A stretch of DNA of 64,000 nucleotides, from contig NZ_JAQGPN010000001.1 of the NCBI RefSeq assembly GCF_028826155.1, positions 1,555,501 through 1,619,500 on the forward strand, given 5' to 3'. Positions 24,082-34,013 of this stretch are shown one piece after another. A model generated the notes under the pieces. That model was not told the origin of the DNA. It saw only the letters and a list, made by a program, of their open reading frames with translations, and did not search any database. Position 1 is the first letter of the stretch. Every line of letters begins with the position of its first letter. This DNA comes from Mesorhizobium shangrilense (GTDB lineage Bacteria > Pseudomonadota > Alphaproteobacteria > Rhizobiales > Rhizobiaceae). A program made the position numbers and the translations under genes.

Positions 24082-26661
24082 TCAGCGCATGTCGAGCAGG
24101 CGCTCGAGATAGTCGCGCTCGAGCGCGGGGCTGAGCGCGTTGCCCAGGCGTTTGCGGATGGCTTCGAGGATCTGGCGGGCCCGCTGGACGTCGATCTCGT
24201 CGGGCACCTTGACGGAGTCTCCGAAATCGGGGCCGGTGGTGGCGCGCGGGCGGCCGAGCGGATCGCGATCGGCATTCTGCTGCCGTCCGCCCTGTTCGCT
24301 GCCGCCCTGGTCGCCCTGCATGGCCTGCATCATCTGCTGCATCATGTCCTGGGCGCCCCGGCGCAAAGCTTCAAGGGCGCGCCCCTGCTCGCCGACGGCG
24401 CGTTCGTCCTCGCCCTCGCCAAGCGAACCTTCGGCTTCGCCCATCGCCTCGCCGGCGTCGCCGAACCCTTCGCCCGGCTGGACGCCGAGACCTTCGAGGT
24501 CCTTCATCAGCCCCTGCAGGTCCTTCTGGAGTTGACCCTGGCCCTCCTGCAACTGCTTCAGCGCCTCGGCAAATTCCTCAGGAGTCATGCCGGGGCCGTC
24601 CTGCGGCTGGCCTTCGCCGTTCTCGCCCGCCTGGGGCTCGCCGCCCTGTTCGCCGGGATCGCCGCGCTGCTGCCTGTCCCTCTGCTGCTGCCCGAGCCCG
24701 AAGGTCTCGTTCATGGTCTGCTGCTGGCGACGCATGATGTCGCCCAGCCGATCCATCTGCTTCTTCATCTCGCCGGACTGGCCGTCCTGCTGGCGTTGCT
24801 GCTGGCGGCGGCCGGCCTGGAGATTGTTCATCAGGTTCTGGAGCTCGGAAAGGAGCTGTTGCGCCTGGTCGCGGTTGCCCGACTTGGCGAGGTTCTCGAT
24901 CTGGTCCAGCATACGCTGCAGATCGCTCTCGCGCAGTTGCTGGCCGTTCTGGGGCAGCTGCTCGGCGAGGTTCGGATCCTGCTGCGCGCGTTCGGCGAAT
25001 TCGCGCAGGAATTCATCCATCGCCTCGCGCAGTTCCTTCATGAGCTGATCGATCTCTTCATCGCTGGCGCCATTCTCCAGCGCCTGCTTGAGATTCTCCT
25101 GGGCCTGGCGCAGCCGCTTTTCCGCAGCCGAAAGATCGCCGTCCTCGATGGTCAGCGCCATCTGCCAGAGATAGTCGGCCGCCTCGCGCAGCTGGTCGTC
25201 GCTCTGGGCGAGCTTCAGCCGCGTCATGCCCGCCATGATGCCGAGATAGTGGGAGAGATTGTCGAACGTGTCCTCCGGGCGCAGCGTGATGGCGTCCATC
25301 AGGCCACGCACGTCAGCCTTGCGGTTGGCGTCGAGCGCGAGCATCCGACGCTGCTCCACTACCGCTTTCGCCAGCGGATTGGTGAAGGGACGCGCCGGCA
25401 GGATGATGCGCTTGGTCTCGCTGGTCGCCTCCTGACCGGCGTCGTCGACGGCCTTGAGCGTCAGGGTCACCGGCAGGCCGGCCCAGGCATGCTCGGTCAG
25501 GTCCCGCGAAGCCTTGGCGGCCTTGGCCTCTGCGCCGCGCCGCGGAAGCGCCAGCGGCAGGTCCGGCGCCTCGTAGAGCGGACGCGCATTGGACGCGGAG
25601 GGATCGATCAGCTTGAACTCTGCCTCGGCGGACGCGGCGCCATAGTCGTCGGCGATCTCGTAGTTCAACTCGAGCGTGCCGTTGACCGCCCGCTTCGGCT
25701 CGCCGACGAACGTGATCGTCGGGGGGCTGTCGGGCACGATCTTGAACGCCCAGCTCCTCAGCTCGGCATCGCCGGATTTGAGAACCAGCGTTCCGTCCAT
25801 GGTCAGCTTGCCGGCGAACTGCCGCGATGCGCTCGCGCTCTGGACCACGGGCGGCGCGGCATCGGGCGCAGCGACCTTGGGAGCGATGTCATGGAAGACG
25901 CCGTTCGCCTCCACGAAGGCCAGTGTCTCGTCGCCGGCGCCGCCGGTGACGCGCAGGGCGACGTCGCTGCCTTCCGGCACGGTAAAGGTTGCGCCCGGCT
26001 GTGCGGCATCCGCTGTCAGGAAGATCGGGGCCTTGCGGGTGTAGGCAGGCGGCGTCACCCAGGCGTCGATGCGGGCGGGCAGAGAGTCGACGCTGGCATG
26101 GGCGCGGAAGCCGTCGTCCAGGCGGCCGCCCAGGGGGCCGAAGGAGAACGCGAACGCGGCGAGGAGAAGGAGGGGAACGGCGGCGCGCAGACCCCACGGG
26201 TCCCGCTCGGGTACTCGCGGCCGCGGCAGATCGCCCGACAGATCCCTCAGCCTTGCGGCCATGCGGCGCTGGTGCTCGCGCCAGAGCGCCTCGCCAAACC
26301 CCGTCTCGCGACCGCTCAGCCGGTCGCCCTGAACGGTCACAGGCGTGTGCAGCAGGCGGTTCGAACTTTCGATGCGGCGGTCGATCTCCGTCGCCGATGG
26401 CCGTCTGAAGTAGCGCAGGGGATAGACCGCGCCCAACACGGCGATGCCGAACAGCGCGAGGACGGCGAGCCGCATCACGTCGGGCATCAGCCGGAACAGT
26501 CCGAACCAGGATATCGCGAGGAAGAGGCCGCCGACAATCAGCAGGGGCAGGAGCAGCGGCCAGAGGCGCTCGACATGGATCGCCGTCCAGGTGCCGAGGC
26601 GAGCCCAACGGAGCCGTCCGTTCCGGCTGTTGGTGGCGCTCGCAGTCGTCGGTTCCTTCAT
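24082..26661 (-). CDS. TIGR02302 family (DUF4175) membrane protein
   Basis: The 859-residue protein has two N-terminal transmembrane helices (about residues 30-80), a third near residue 165, an extracytoplasmic beta-rich region and a long C-terminal part rich in Gln, Gly, Glu and Met (about residues 560-800) with coiled-coil character. This matches TIGR02302, a family confined to Alphaproteobacteria and usually next to lysA as here. Function is unknown. It is downstream of lysA on the same strand with about 190 bases between. Confidence 0.88.
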   Translation of the reverse strand: MKEPTTASATNSRNGRLRWARLGTWTAIHVERLWPLLLPLLIVGGLFLAISWFGLFRLMPDVMRLAVLALFGIAVLGAVYPLRYFRRPSATEIDRRIESSNRLLHTPVTVQGDRLSGRETGFGEALWREHQRRMAARLRDLSGDLPRPRVPERDPWGLRAAVPLLLLAAFAFSFGPLGGRLDDGFRAHASVDSLPARIDAWVTPPAYTRKAPIFLTADAAQPGATFTVPEGSDVALRVTGGAGDETLAFVEANGVFHDIAPKVAAPDAAPPVVQSASASRQFAGKLTMDGTLVLKSGDAELRSWAFKIVPDSPPTITFVGEPKRAVNGTLELNYEIADDYGAASAEAEFKLIDPSASNARPLYEAPDLPLALPRRGAEAKAAKASRDLTEHAWAGLPVTLTLKAVDDAGQEATSETKRIILPARPFTNPLAKAVVEQRRMLALDANRKADVRGLMDAITLRPEDTFDNLSHYLGIMAGMTRLKLAQSDDQLREAADYLWQMALTIEDGDLSAAEKRLRQAQENLKQALENGASDEEIDQLMKELREAMDEFLREFAERAQQDPNLAEQLPQNGQQLRESDLQRMLDQIENLAKSGNRDQAQQLLSELQNLMNNLQAGRRQQQRQQDGQSGEMKKQMDRLGDIMRRQQQTMNETFGLGQQQRDRQQRGDPGEQGGEPQAGENGEGQPQDGPGMTPEEFAEALKQLQEGQGQLQKDLQGLMKDLEGLGVQPGEGFGDAGEAMGEAEGSLGEGEDERAVGEQGRALEALRRGAQDMMQQMMQAMQGDQGGSEQGGRQQNADRDPLGRPRATTGPDFGDSVKVPDEIDVQRARQILEAIRKRLGNALSPALERDYLERLLDMR

Positions 26662-26852
26662 CCGCCCTTTCCGGGTGGGGCGGCAATTCCTGCCGCCGCC
26701 TTACAAACCTGAACAATAGCAACAATCGCGGCAAAGGCGAGGCAGTTGCGAAAACGTGATGGGCCGACAGCGCACGGGCCGGGAACCGTTCAGCGTCGTG
26801 ACTGGTTCAAACTCCGGGATGCGCGTGCGAGGCGCCAGGTAAAGCTCTCCGG

Positions 26853-28121
26853 CTACGCCAGCCAGTCCGGCAGCGAATCAAGACCGATGAGGTCTTCATA
26901 GGTGCCGCGCGGCCGGATCACGTGGAAGCGGTCGCCGTCGACAAGCACTTCCGGGATCAGGAGTCGCGTGTTGTAGGTCCCTGCCTGCACCGCGCCGTAG
27001 GCGCCTGCCGTGCCGACCGCGATCAGGTCGCCGGGTTTCATGCGCGGCAGGTCGCGGTCCTGACCCAGATAGTCGCCTGTTTCGCAGACGGGCCCGACGA
27101 TGTCGGCGGTCATGCGCGGCGCATCGGGCGCGGCCTGCACGACGGGCCTGATCTCGTGGAAGGCGTCGTAGAGCGTCGGTCGAATCAGGTCGTTCATCGC
27201 CGCGTCGACGATGACGAAGTTTTTCGCCTCGCCTTCCTTCACGTAGATCACCTCGGAGACCAGGATGCCGGCGTTGCCGACGATCATGCGGCCGGGCTCG
27301 AAGATGACCTTCATGCCTAGATTCGCGACATGCTTGCGGGCGATCGCCGCATAGGCGTCGGGCAGGGGAGGCGGGTTGTTGTCGGTGCGGTAGGGGATGC
27401 CGAGCCCGCCGCCGAGGTCGATGTGCCTGATGTCGTGGCCGTCGGCCTTGAGAGCTCCGACCAATTCGGCTAGCAGCGCATAGGCGTCGTCGAAGGGCTG
27501 CAGGTCGGTGATCTGGCTGCCGATGTGCGTGTCGACGCCCGATACCTTGATCCCAGGCAGTTTTGCAGCACGCGCGTAGACCTGGCGGGCCTTCTGCAGC
27601 GGGATGCCGAACTTGTTCTCGGCCTTGCCCGTGGAGATCTTCTTGTGAGTCTTGGCATCCACGTCGGGATTGATGCGCAGCGAGACCGAGGCTGTCTTGC
27701 CGAGTGCGGCTGCGCGCGCCGAGAGAAGTTCGAGTTCCGGCTCCGATTCCACGTTGAAGCACAAGATGTCGGCGTTCAGCGCAAAATCCATCTCGCGGGC
27801 GGTCTTGCCGACGCCCGAGAAGACGATCTTCTTCGGCGGAACGCCGGCGGCCAGCGCCCTCCGCAACTCGCCTTCCGAAACCACGTCGGCGCCTGCGCCG
27901 AGCTTCGCCAGCGTCCTGATGACGGCCTGGTTGGAGTTGGCCTTCAGCGCGTAGCAGACCAGGATGTCGGCGTTCTCGAAGGCCCTGCTGAAGACGCCGA
28001 AATGGCGTGTGAGCGTGGCCGTCGAATAGCAATAGAACGGTGTCCCGACCGCGGCGGCGATCTCCGGGACGGGCACATCTTCGGCGTACAGCACGCCATC
28101 GCGGTATTCGAAGTGGTTCAT
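26853..28121 (-). CDS. lysA: Diaminopimelate decarboxylase
   Basis: The 422-residue fold-type III PLP enzyme has the PLP-lysine motif VCYALKANSNQAVI (about residue 56), VDTHIGSQI, HIDLGGGLGIPY and the C-terminal GPVCETGDYLGQDRDLP segment with the catalytic Cys. It decarboxylates meso-diaminopimelate to lysine, the last step of the pathway. The lptM-lysA-TIGR02302 order downstream of argH/tlpA is a conserved rhizobial arrangement. Confidence 0.95.
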   Translation of the reverse strand: MNHFEYRDGVLYAEDVPVPEIAAAVGTPFYCYSTATLTRHFGVFSRAFENADILVCYALKANSNQAVIRTLAKLGAGADVVSEGELRRALAAGVPPKKIVFSGVGKTAREMDFALNADILCFNVESEPELELLSARAAALGKTASVSLRINPDVDAKTHKKISTGKAENKFGIPLQKARQVYARAAKLPGIKVSGVDTHIGSQITDLQPFDDAYALLAELVGALKADGHDIRHIDLGGGLGIPYRTDNNPPPLPDAYAAIARKHVANLGMKVIFEPGRMIVGNAGILVSEVIYVKEGEAKNFVIVDAAMNDLIRPTLYDAFHEIRPVVQAAPDAPRMTADIVGPVCETGDYLGQDRDLPRMKPGDLIAVGTAGAYGAVQAGTYNTRLLIPEVLVDGDRFHVIRPRGTYEDLIGLDSLPDWLA

Positions 28122-28178
28122 GGCATTCGGAGGTCTGAAAGATACGGAAGTCCGTTCGGCCTGGGCCGGGCGGCAGTG

Positions 28179-28385
28179 CTAGTCGATCAGCCTGTCGAGG
28201 ATGAACGGTTTGTCGGCGACCGGTTTTTCCGGCGCTGGCGGCACGGGCTGCCCGGCCTTTTCGGCCTCACGCCGCGCCTCCAGCTGCGCCTCGTAGGGCG
28301 TGATCAGGTCTGACTTGCGGCCGCAGGCGGCAAGCCCGAACGCGGCGATGAGAACAGCGGATAGAACGAAGCGCGAAGCGGTCAT
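28179..28385 (-). CDS. lptM: Small LptM (YifL)-like lipoprotein
   Basis: The 68-residue protein has a lipoprotein signal peptide with lipobox LAAC (about residues 17-20), followed immediately by GRKSDLITPYEAQ and a Pro/Lys-rich tail. Short lipoproteins with a CGxKxxL core beside lysA are the LptM family, which in E. coli helps oxidative maturation of the LptDE lipopolysaccharide translocon. The role here is inferred from motif and synteny. It lies 57 bases upstream of lysA on the same strand. Confidence 0.8.
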   Translation of the reverse strand: MTASRFVLSAVLIAAFGLAACGRKSDLITPYEAQLEARREAEKAGQPVPPAPEKPVADKPFILDRLID

Positions 28386-28550
28386 GCCAAGGGAGTCCCG
28401 TCGGAAGATGTGACGCTCTTAGCCGAGATCGGGAAAGAATGCATCATCGCTCGGACGCCGGTCGTGCGACATCCGCACCTTCTTGCGGCGGACGTGGACC
28501 GCGCGGCATCCGTTGATAAGGTGGTTCCCGGCATATCGGAGGGCTTTTAG

Positions 28551-29357
28551 ATGACTGCGACAGGGTCGATCGAGGCGATCACGACCGCGCTTCGGGACGA
28601 GGCGGGCATCAGGGCCCTCTTCCTGAGCGGCAGTCGCGGATACGCGCTGGATGATGCCTACAGCGACATCGACTTCCTGGCGGTTGCCGTCGACGGGCCG
28701 ACAGACCGCTTTTCGGCGCTTTGGCGCGATGCAGTGGGCCGGACCGGCGAGATCGTCCTCTGGTGGGATAGGCAGGTGAAGCCCATGCTGATCAACGCCA
28801 TCACCGATGCTTGGGTGCGCGTCGACGTCCTTATCGTGAAACCGGACCAGGTGGCCGGGCACGCGCGCGACGGGCTCAGGGTGCTGTTCGACCGCGACGG
28901 CATCTTCGACCGGCTGCCCGCATCGCTGGGCCCGGCTGTTCCCAACCCGCCCCGCCTGAAATGGCAAATCGAGGAGTTTGTCCGGATCGTCGGCCTGCTG
29001 CCGCTGGCGATGGGCAGGCAGGAATACCTGAACTCGGTCACCGGCGCCTTTTACCTGCGCAACTTGCTGATCGACCTTTTTATCGAGGAAACTGGCGCGC
29101 CGAACAGGGGCGGTGCGCTCCATCTCAACCGGCTGATCACGGAGGAGCAGAAGGAGCTGCTGCGTGCGCTGCCGCCCTTCCTCCCGACGCGCGACGCCAT
29201 GCTGGCGGCCTACCTTGAACATGCGGCCATCTACCTGCCGCGGGCCCGCAGGCTGGCGACGAAACTCGGCGTGGAGTGGCCTGAGCGGTTCGAAGCGGCA
29301 ACCCGGGCACACCTCGGCCGGGAACTGGCGATCGAGTTGCCGGCCTCGCGCTTATGA
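28551..29357 (+). CDS. Nucleotidyltransferase-domain protein
   Basis: The 268-residue protein opens with an NT-fold active site: GSRGYALDDAYSDIDFLAV supplies the GSxG...DxD metal-binding pattern (about residues 27-45), with a third acidic strand at VRVDVLIV. The C-terminal half is helical. It resembles stand-alone nucleotidyltransferases related to aminoglycoside adenylyltransferases, but the substrate is unknown and resistance should not be assumed. It is inserted on the opposite strand between lptM and argH, genes that are usually adjacent. Confidence 0.7.
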   Translation: MTATGSIEAITTALRDEAGIRALFLSGSRGYALDDAYSDIDFLAVAVDGPTDRFSALWRDAVGRTGEIVLWWDRQVKPMLINAITDAWVRVDVLIVKPDQVAGHARDGLRVLFDRDGIFDRLPASLGPAVPNPPRLKWQIEEFVRIVGLLPLAMGRQEYLNSVTGAFYLRNLLIDLFIEETGAPNRGGALHLNRLITEEQKELLRALPPFLPTRDAMLAAYLEHAAIYLPRARRLATKLGVEWPERFEAATRAHLGRELAIELPASRL

Positions 29358-29379
29358 GGGGCAGGCGGGAGCCGTGCGG

Positions 29380-30780
29380 CTAAGCCTTGGCCAGCCGCTT
29401 CTGCCAGTAGCGGATCTGCCGGCGCACCTCGGCCGGTGCGGTGCCGCCGAAAGACTTGCGGCTCTTCACCGAGTTCTGGACAGCGAGCACCGAAAACACG
29501 TCGTCGGTGATGCCGTCGTGGATCGACTTCAGGTCGTCCAGGCTGAGCTTTTCCAGGCCGACCTTCTTCTGCTCGGCAAGCGCCACGGCGCGGCCGGTGA
29601 CATGGTGCGCCTCGCGGAAGGGCAGGCCGAGCGTGCGCACCAGCCAGTCGGCGAGGTCGGTGGCAGTGGAATAGCCGGAGCCGGCAGCCTTCTTCATGGC
29701 CGGCTCGTTCACGGTCATGTCGCCCACCATTCCGGTCATGGCGGCGAGCATGAGATCGAGCGTCTCGGCGGCGTCGAAGACGGCCTCCTTGTCCTCCTGC
29801 ATATCCTTCGAATAGGTCAGCGGCAGGCCCTTCATGACGGTGAGCAGCCCAATCAGATGGCCGTTCACGCGGCCGGTCTTGGCCCGCACCAGTTCGGCGG
29901 CGTCCGGGTTCTTTTTCTGCGGCATGATCGAGGAGCCGGTCGAGAACGAATCGGACAGCCGGACGAAGGCGAATTGCGGCGTCGACCAGATGACGATCTC
30001 TTCCGCCAGCCGCGACAGGTGGGTGGCGCAGATCGCCGCTGTCGACAGGAACTCCAGCGCGTAATCGCGGTCGGAGACGCTGTCGAGCGAGTTGCGGGTG
30101 GGCTCCCGAAAGCCGAGCGCCTTCGCGGTCATGTGCCGGTCGATCGGGAAGCCGGTGCCGGCCAGCGCGGCGGCGCCCAGCGGGCTCTCGTCCATGCGCT
30201 CGATGGCGTCGCGCACGCGGCTGAGGTCGCGCGCGAACATCTCCACGTAGGCCATGCAATGATGGCCGAAGGTCACCGGCTGCGCGGTCTGCAGATGGGT
30301 GAAACCCGGCATCACGGTTGCGGCATGCTCTTCCGCGCGGCGCAGGAACACGGCGATCAGACCCTTGAGGGCGACCGCGACGCGGTTGAACTCGTCCTTG
30401 ACCCAGAGGCGGAAATCGACCGCGACCTGGTCGTTGCGCGAGCGCGCGGTGTGCAGGCGTCCGGCGGCCGGTCCGATCAGTTCGGCAAGTCGCGCCTCGA
30501 CGTTCATGTGGATGTCTTCGAGGCGGGTCGAGAAGGTGAACTTGCCGTCCTCGATCTCTTTCAAAATCGTGTTCAGCCCGTGAGCGATTTTCTCTTGATC
30601 CGCCTTCGAAATGATGGAGGTTTCGGCCAGCATCTCGGCATGCGCGAGCGATCCTCTGATGTCCTGGCCGTAAAGCTTCCTGTCGAAGCCGATGGAGGCA
30701 TTGATCGCTTCCATGATTGCTGACGGGCCCGCGGCGAAACGGCCACCCCACATCTGGTTGCTGGTCTTGGCGTCGCTCAT
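29380..30780 (-). CDS. argH: Argininosuccinate lyase
   Basis: The 466-residue protein has the fumarase/aspartase superfamily signature [12 protein letters not shown], the N-terminal [11 protein letters not shown] and [13 protein letters not shown] motifs, and TSLQ-equivalent [10 protein letters not shown]. It cleaves argininosuccinate to arginine and fumarate. ATG at 30780 ([13 protein letters not shown]) matches family length; an upstream in-frame start at 30807 would leave almost no gap to tlpA. It is divergent from tlpA with 32 bases between start codons. Confidence 0.95.
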   Translation of the reverse strand: MSDAKTSNQMWGGRFAAGPSAIMEAINASIGFDRKLYGQDIRGSLAHAEMLAETSIISKADQEKIAHGLNTILKEIEDGKFTFSTRLEDIHMNVEARLAELIGPAAGRLHTARSRNDQVAVDFRLWVKDEFNRVAVALKGLIAVFLRRAEEHAATVMPGFTHLQTAQPVTFGHHCMAYVEMFARDLSRVRDAIERMDESPLGAAALAGTGFPIDRHMTAKALGFREPTRNSLDSVSDRDYALEFLSTAAICATHLSRLAEEIVIWSTPQFAFVRLSDSFSTGSSIMPQKKNPDAAELVRAKTGRVNGHLIGLLTVMKGLPLTYSKDMQEDKEAVFDAAETLDLMLAAMTGMVGDMTVNEPAMKKAAGSGYSTATDLADWLVRTLGLPFREAHHVTGRAVALAEQKKVGLEKLSLDDLKSIHDGITDDVFSVLAVQNSVKSRKSFGGTAPAEVRRQIRYWQKRLAKA

Positions 30781-30812
30781 CGTGGTAACCGGAAGGCTGG
30801 AGAACAAGAAGA

Positions 30813-31514
30813 ATGGCCGACCCGAAGAAACTCTTGCCCGCCCCGAAACTGATCGTGGCAGCCGCGGTGGCAGGCATCCTGGCCGGTGCGGTGGCGGTAT
30901 ATGTCACCGAGCCGCGCTCTGGCAACCCGACTGCATCGGCTGGCGAGGCCGTCGTCGATGCCGGCGACAACAAGTGCGCCGCCAGGGCGGACCTTGCCAA
31001 GGCGGTGGCCGCGTCGGCAAAGGGCGATGTGGCGGCGATGCTTCCGGCCGATCCCCCGCAATCGCTGAAGACGCTGGCGTTCAACGGACCGGACGATGCG
31101 CCGATGACGCTCGCGGACCGGACCGGAAAAACCTTGCTCATCAATCTGTGGGCGACCTGGTGCGCCCCATGCCGCGAGGAGATGCCTGCCCTCGACGCAC
31201 TGCAGAAGGACATGGGCGGCGACGAATTCGAGGTGGTGGCGATCAACGTCGATACCGGCGACGACACGAAGCCCAAGAAGTTCCTGGAGGAGATCAAGGT
31301 GCAGTCGCTGGCCTCCTACCGCGACAACACCATGGACATCTTCAACGAGTTGAAGACCCGCGGACTGGCGCTCGGGCTGCCCGTCACGCTCCTCATCGAC
31401 GAGGACGGGTGCCTGCTGGCGAACATGAATGGACCGGCGCACTGGTCGGGGCCCGACGCCAAGGCGTTCCTGACGGCGGCGATGGGCGAGACGTCCGAAG
31501 CGCCGACTAACTAA
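30813..31514 (+). CDS. tlpA: TlpA family thiol:disulfide reductase
   Basis: The 233-residue protein has an N-terminal membrane anchor (about residues 12-32) and a periplasmic thioredoxin-fold domain with active site [16 protein letters not shown] (about residues 113-128) and a cis-Pro loop ([13 protein letters not shown]). TlpA-like proteins reduce periplasmic cysteines, classically for copper delivery and cytochrome oxidase assembly. Position divergent from argH is conserved in Rhizobiales. Confidence 0.9.
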   Translation: MADPKKLLPAPKLIVAAAVAGILAGAVAVYVTEPRSGNPTASAGEAVVDAGDNKCAARADLAKAVAASAKGDVAAMLPADPPQSLKTLAFNGPDDAPMTLADRTGKTLLINLWATWCAPCREEMPALDALQKDMGGDEFEVVAINVDTGDDTKPKKFLEEIKVQSLASYRDNTMDIFNELKTRGLALGLPVTLLIDEDGCLLANMNGPAHWSGPDAKAFLTAAMGETSEAPTN

Positions 31515-31531
31515 AAGCAAGAAACGCTTTT
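31513..31531 (+). terminator. Weak stem-loop after tlpA
   Basis: AAAAGC (31513-31518) and GCTTTT (31526-31531) form a six-base stem with a seven-base loop ending in four T residues, overlapping the tlpA stop. The stem is A/T-rich, so termination strength is doubtful. Confidence 0.35.
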
Positions 31532-31549
31532 CACCAGCCTGCAACAAAT

Positions 31550-31567
31550 CGGTTGTCGGGCTGTCAT
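31550..31567 (+). promoter_or_regulatory. Degenerate Pho box upstream of ugpB
   Basis: A perfect CTGTCAT (31561-31567) has a weak partner CGGTTGT eleven bases upstream (4 of 7 matches). ugp operons of E. coli and Sinorhizobium are PhoB-controlled, which makes this site plausible, but the match is incomplete. Confidence 0.35.
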
Positions 31568-31626
31568 ATTCCGCCGATACTCCCGTTCGCGAACCTACCT
31601 CGCCAATGAATAAACGGGAGAAAACG

Positions 31627-32937
31627 ATGAAATTCCAGGGCTTTGCGGTCGGTATGGCTGCGACCTTCACCTTGCTCTCGGCGTCTGCGTCCTATGCGGC
31701 AACCGAGATTTCATGGTGGCATGCGATGACCGGCGCCAACAACGAGGTCGTTGAGCAGCTTTCGAAGGAATTCAACGAAAGCCAGAGCGACTACAAGATC
31801 ACGCCTGTCTTCAAGGGCACCTATCCCGAGACGCTCAACGCCGGCATCGCCGCCTTCCGCGCGGGCCAGGCTCCGCACATCATGCAGGTCTTCGACGCCG
31901 GCACCGGCACCATGATGGCCGCGGAGCAGGCGATCAAGCCGGTGGCCGACGTGATCTCCATGGGCGGCTCCGCCTTCGACAAGAGCCAGTACCTGTCGGG
32001 CATCGTCGCCTATTACTCCAAGCCCGACGGCACCATGCTGTCCTTCCCGTACAACTCGTCGTCGCCGATCCTCTACTACAACAAGGACATCTTCCAGAAG
32101 GCCGGGCTCGACGTCGACAACCCGCCGAAGACCTGGGGCGAGGTCTTCGAGGCAGCCAAGAAGATCAAGTCGAGCGGCGCCGCTCCCTGCGGCTTCACCT
32201 CGACCTGGCTGACCTGGATCCACACCGAGAACTTCGCGGCCTGGAACAACCAACAGTGGGGCACCAACGAGAACGGCATCGCCGCCCTTGACGTCGAACT
32301 CAAGGTCAATTCGCCGGTCTTCGTAAAGCACTTCCAGGCGCTGGCGGACCTCGCCAAGGACGGCACCTTCAAGTACGGCGGCCGCACCTCCGAGGCCAAG
32401 CAGATCTTCCTCGCCGGCGAATGCGGCATCTTCACCGAATCGTCCGGCGGTCTCGGCGACATCGTGAAGTCCGGCATGAACTACGGCACCGGCAGCCTGC
32501 CCTACGATGCGGACGTGCAGGGCGCCCCGCAGAACACCATCCCCGGCGGCGCCAGCCTCTGGGTCTTCGGCGGCAAGTCCGACGAGGAGTACAAGGGCGT
32601 GGCCGCGTTCTTCAACTTCCTGTCGCAGACCGACATCCAGGCCCGCCTGCATCAGGTCTCCGGCTATCTTCCGGTGACGATGGCGGCCTACGAGAAGACC
32701 AAAGCCGACGGCTTCTACGAGAAGAACCCGGCGCGCGAGATCCCGATCAAGCAGATGATGGGCAAGGCTCCGACGGAGAATTCCAAGGGCGTTCGCCTCG
32801 CCAACCTGCCGCAGGTGCGCGACATCATGAACGAGGAGTACGAGAAGATGCTGGCCGGCGACCAGACCGCCCAGCAGGCGCTCGACAACATCGTTTCGCG
32901 CGGCAACGCCGCCATCAAGGAAGCGATCGGGAACTGA
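31627..32937 (+). CDS. ugpB: Glycerol-3-phosphate ABC transporter, periplasmic substrate-binding protein
   Basis: The 436-residue protein has a Sec signal peptide (MKFQGFAVGMAATFTLLSASASYA) followed by a type-1 solute-binding domain starting TEISWWHAMTGANNEVVEQL, with FKGTYPETLNAGIAAFRAG and PYNSSSPILYYNKD typical of UgpB. It captures sn-glycerol-3-phosphate or glycerophosphodiesters in the periplasm for UgpAEC. The start at 31627 follows a GGGAG ribosome site; an upstream ATG at 31606 is less suited. Confidence 0.93.
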   Translation: MKFQGFAVGMAATFTLLSASASYAATEISWWHAMTGANNEVVEQLSKEFNESQSDYKITPVFKGTYPETLNAGIAAFRAGQAPHIMQVFDAGTGTMMAAEQAIKPVADVISMGGSAFDKSQYLSGIVAYYSKPDGTMLSFPYNSSSPILYYNKDIFQKAGLDVDNPPKTWGEVFEAAKKIKSSGAAPCGFTSTWLTWIHTENFAAWNNQQWGTNENGIAALDVELKVNSPVFVKHFQALADLAKDGTFKYGGRTSEAKQIFLAGECGIFTESSGGLGDIVKSGMNYGTGSLPYDADVQGAPQNTIPGGASLWVFGGKSDEEYKGVAAFFNFLSQTDIQARLHQVSGYLPVTMAAYEKTKADGFYEKNPAREIPIKQMMGKAPTENSKGVRLANLPQVRDIMNEEYEKMLAGDQTAQQALDNIVSRGNAAIKEAIGN

Positions 32938-32957
32938 TCCCGGCGTCGCGGGCGGCT

Positions 32958-33110
32958 CCCTCCCCCTTGAGGGGAGGGTGGCCGCGAAGCGGCCGGGTGG
33001 GGTGGCAGCGGCAGTGCGCCAGCCTTTCTCCTTCAGCGTCGTAATGGAGGTTCCTTCTTTGGCTACCCCCTCCGCCGCCTTCGGCGGCACCTCCCCCTCA
33101 AGGGGGGAGG
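32958..33110. repeat. Palindromic repeat elements in the ugpB-ugpA gap
   Basis: Two elements are visible. The first has CCCTCCCC (32958-32965) pairing with GGGGAGGG (32971-32978), then GGCCGC-GAA-GCGGCC (32980-32994). The second has GCCGCC-TTC-GGCGGC (33074-33088), then CCTCCCCC (33090-33097) pairing with GGGGGAGG (33103-33110). Each pairs a C-rich/G-rich hairpin with a short stem closed by GAA or TTC, in opposite orders, so the two are inverted copies. The last arm is also the Shine-Dalgarno of ugpA. Confidence 0.85.
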
Positions 33111-33117
33111 ACAGGCG

Positions 33118-34002
33118 ATGACACCCCGCATCGTCTTCCCCAACAAGCTTCTGCCCTACCTGCTGGTCGCGCCGCAGCTCGCCATCACGCTGGTGTTCTT
33201 CTACTGGCCGGCCAGCCAGGCGATCCGTCAGTCGATGCTCCGGGAGGATCCATTCGGGCTGCGGTCGAAATTCGTGTGGTTCGCCAATTTCGAGAAGGTT
33301 CTAGCGGACCCGAACTATCTGAATTCCGTCAAGGTGACGGTAGTCTTCTCCGTCTCGACGGCCTTCGTCGCCATGTCGGTTGCGCTGCTGCTTGCGGTCA
33401 TGGCTGATCGCGTGGTGCGCGGCAAAGGCTTCTATCGCACCCTGATGATCTGGCCCTATGCAGTCGCGCCGGCGATTGCCGGCATGTTCTGGCTGTTCCT
33501 GTTCAACCCGTCGATCGGCACGCTGGCCGTGGCGCTGCGCTGGCTCGGCGTGGCGTGGGACCCGTTGCTCAACGGCAACCAGGCCATGGTGCTGGTCGTC
33601 GCCGCCGCGGCGTGGAAGCAGATCAGCTACAACTTCCTGTTCTTCGTCGCGGGGCTGCAGGCGATCCCCAAGACGCTCATCGAGGCCGCCGCGATCGACG
33701 GCGCCGGCGAAACGAAGCGCTTCTGGACCATCGTCTTCCCGCTGCTGGCGCCGACGACCTTCTTTCTGCTCGTCATCAACACGACCTATGCCTTCTTCGA
33801 CACCTTCGGCATCATCCACGCCGTCACCGGCGGCGGTCCCGGCAAGGCGACCGAGACGCTGGTCTACAAGGTCTACAGCGACGGCGCCCTCAACCAGCTC
33901 CTCGGCGACTCGGCCGCCCAGTCGGTCATCCTCATGGCCATCGTGATCGCGCTGACGGCCGTGCAGTTCCGCTACGTGGAGAGGAAGGTGCACTATGGGT
34001 AG
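33118..34002 (+). CDS. ugpA: Glycerol-3-phosphate ABC transporter permease
   Basis: The 294-residue protein has six transmembrane helices and the binding-protein-dependent permease EAA loop ([26 protein letters not shown], about residues 187-212) that contacts the ATPase. N-terminal [23 protein letters not shown] is typical of UgpA. It forms the channel with UgpE. The ribosome site is GGGGGGAGG, eight bases upstream of the ATG, which is the 3' arm of a palindromic repeat. Confidence 0.93.
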   Translation: MTPRIVFPNKLLPYLLVAPQLAITLVFFYWPASQAIRQSMLREDPFGLRSKFVWFANFEKVLADPNYLNSVKVTVVFSVSTAFVAMSVALLLAVMADRVVRGKGFYRTLMIWPYAVAPAIAGMFWLFLFNPSIGTLAVALRWLGVAWDPLLNGNQAMVLVVAAAAWKQISYNFLFFVAGLQAIPKTLIEAAAIDGAGETKRFWTIVFPLLAPTTFFLLVINTTYAFFDTFGIIHAVTGGGPGKATETLVYKVYSDGALNQLLGDSAAQSVILMAIVIALTAVQFRYVERKVHYG

Positions 34003-34013
34003 CGCCAGGGTTT

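Noticed and set aside
24076..26712. 878-codon plus-strand open frame covering the TIGR02302 gene
   Set aside because: It is antisense to a gene with recognised domains. Its translation is Leu/Ala/Gly/Arg-rich without domain motifs, as expected for the opposite strand of GC-rich coding DNA.
29231..31297. 688-codon minus-strand open frame across argH and tlpA
   Set aside because: It is an out-of-frame shadow of argH (same strand, different frame) extended through antisense tlpA. No motifs or ribosome site.
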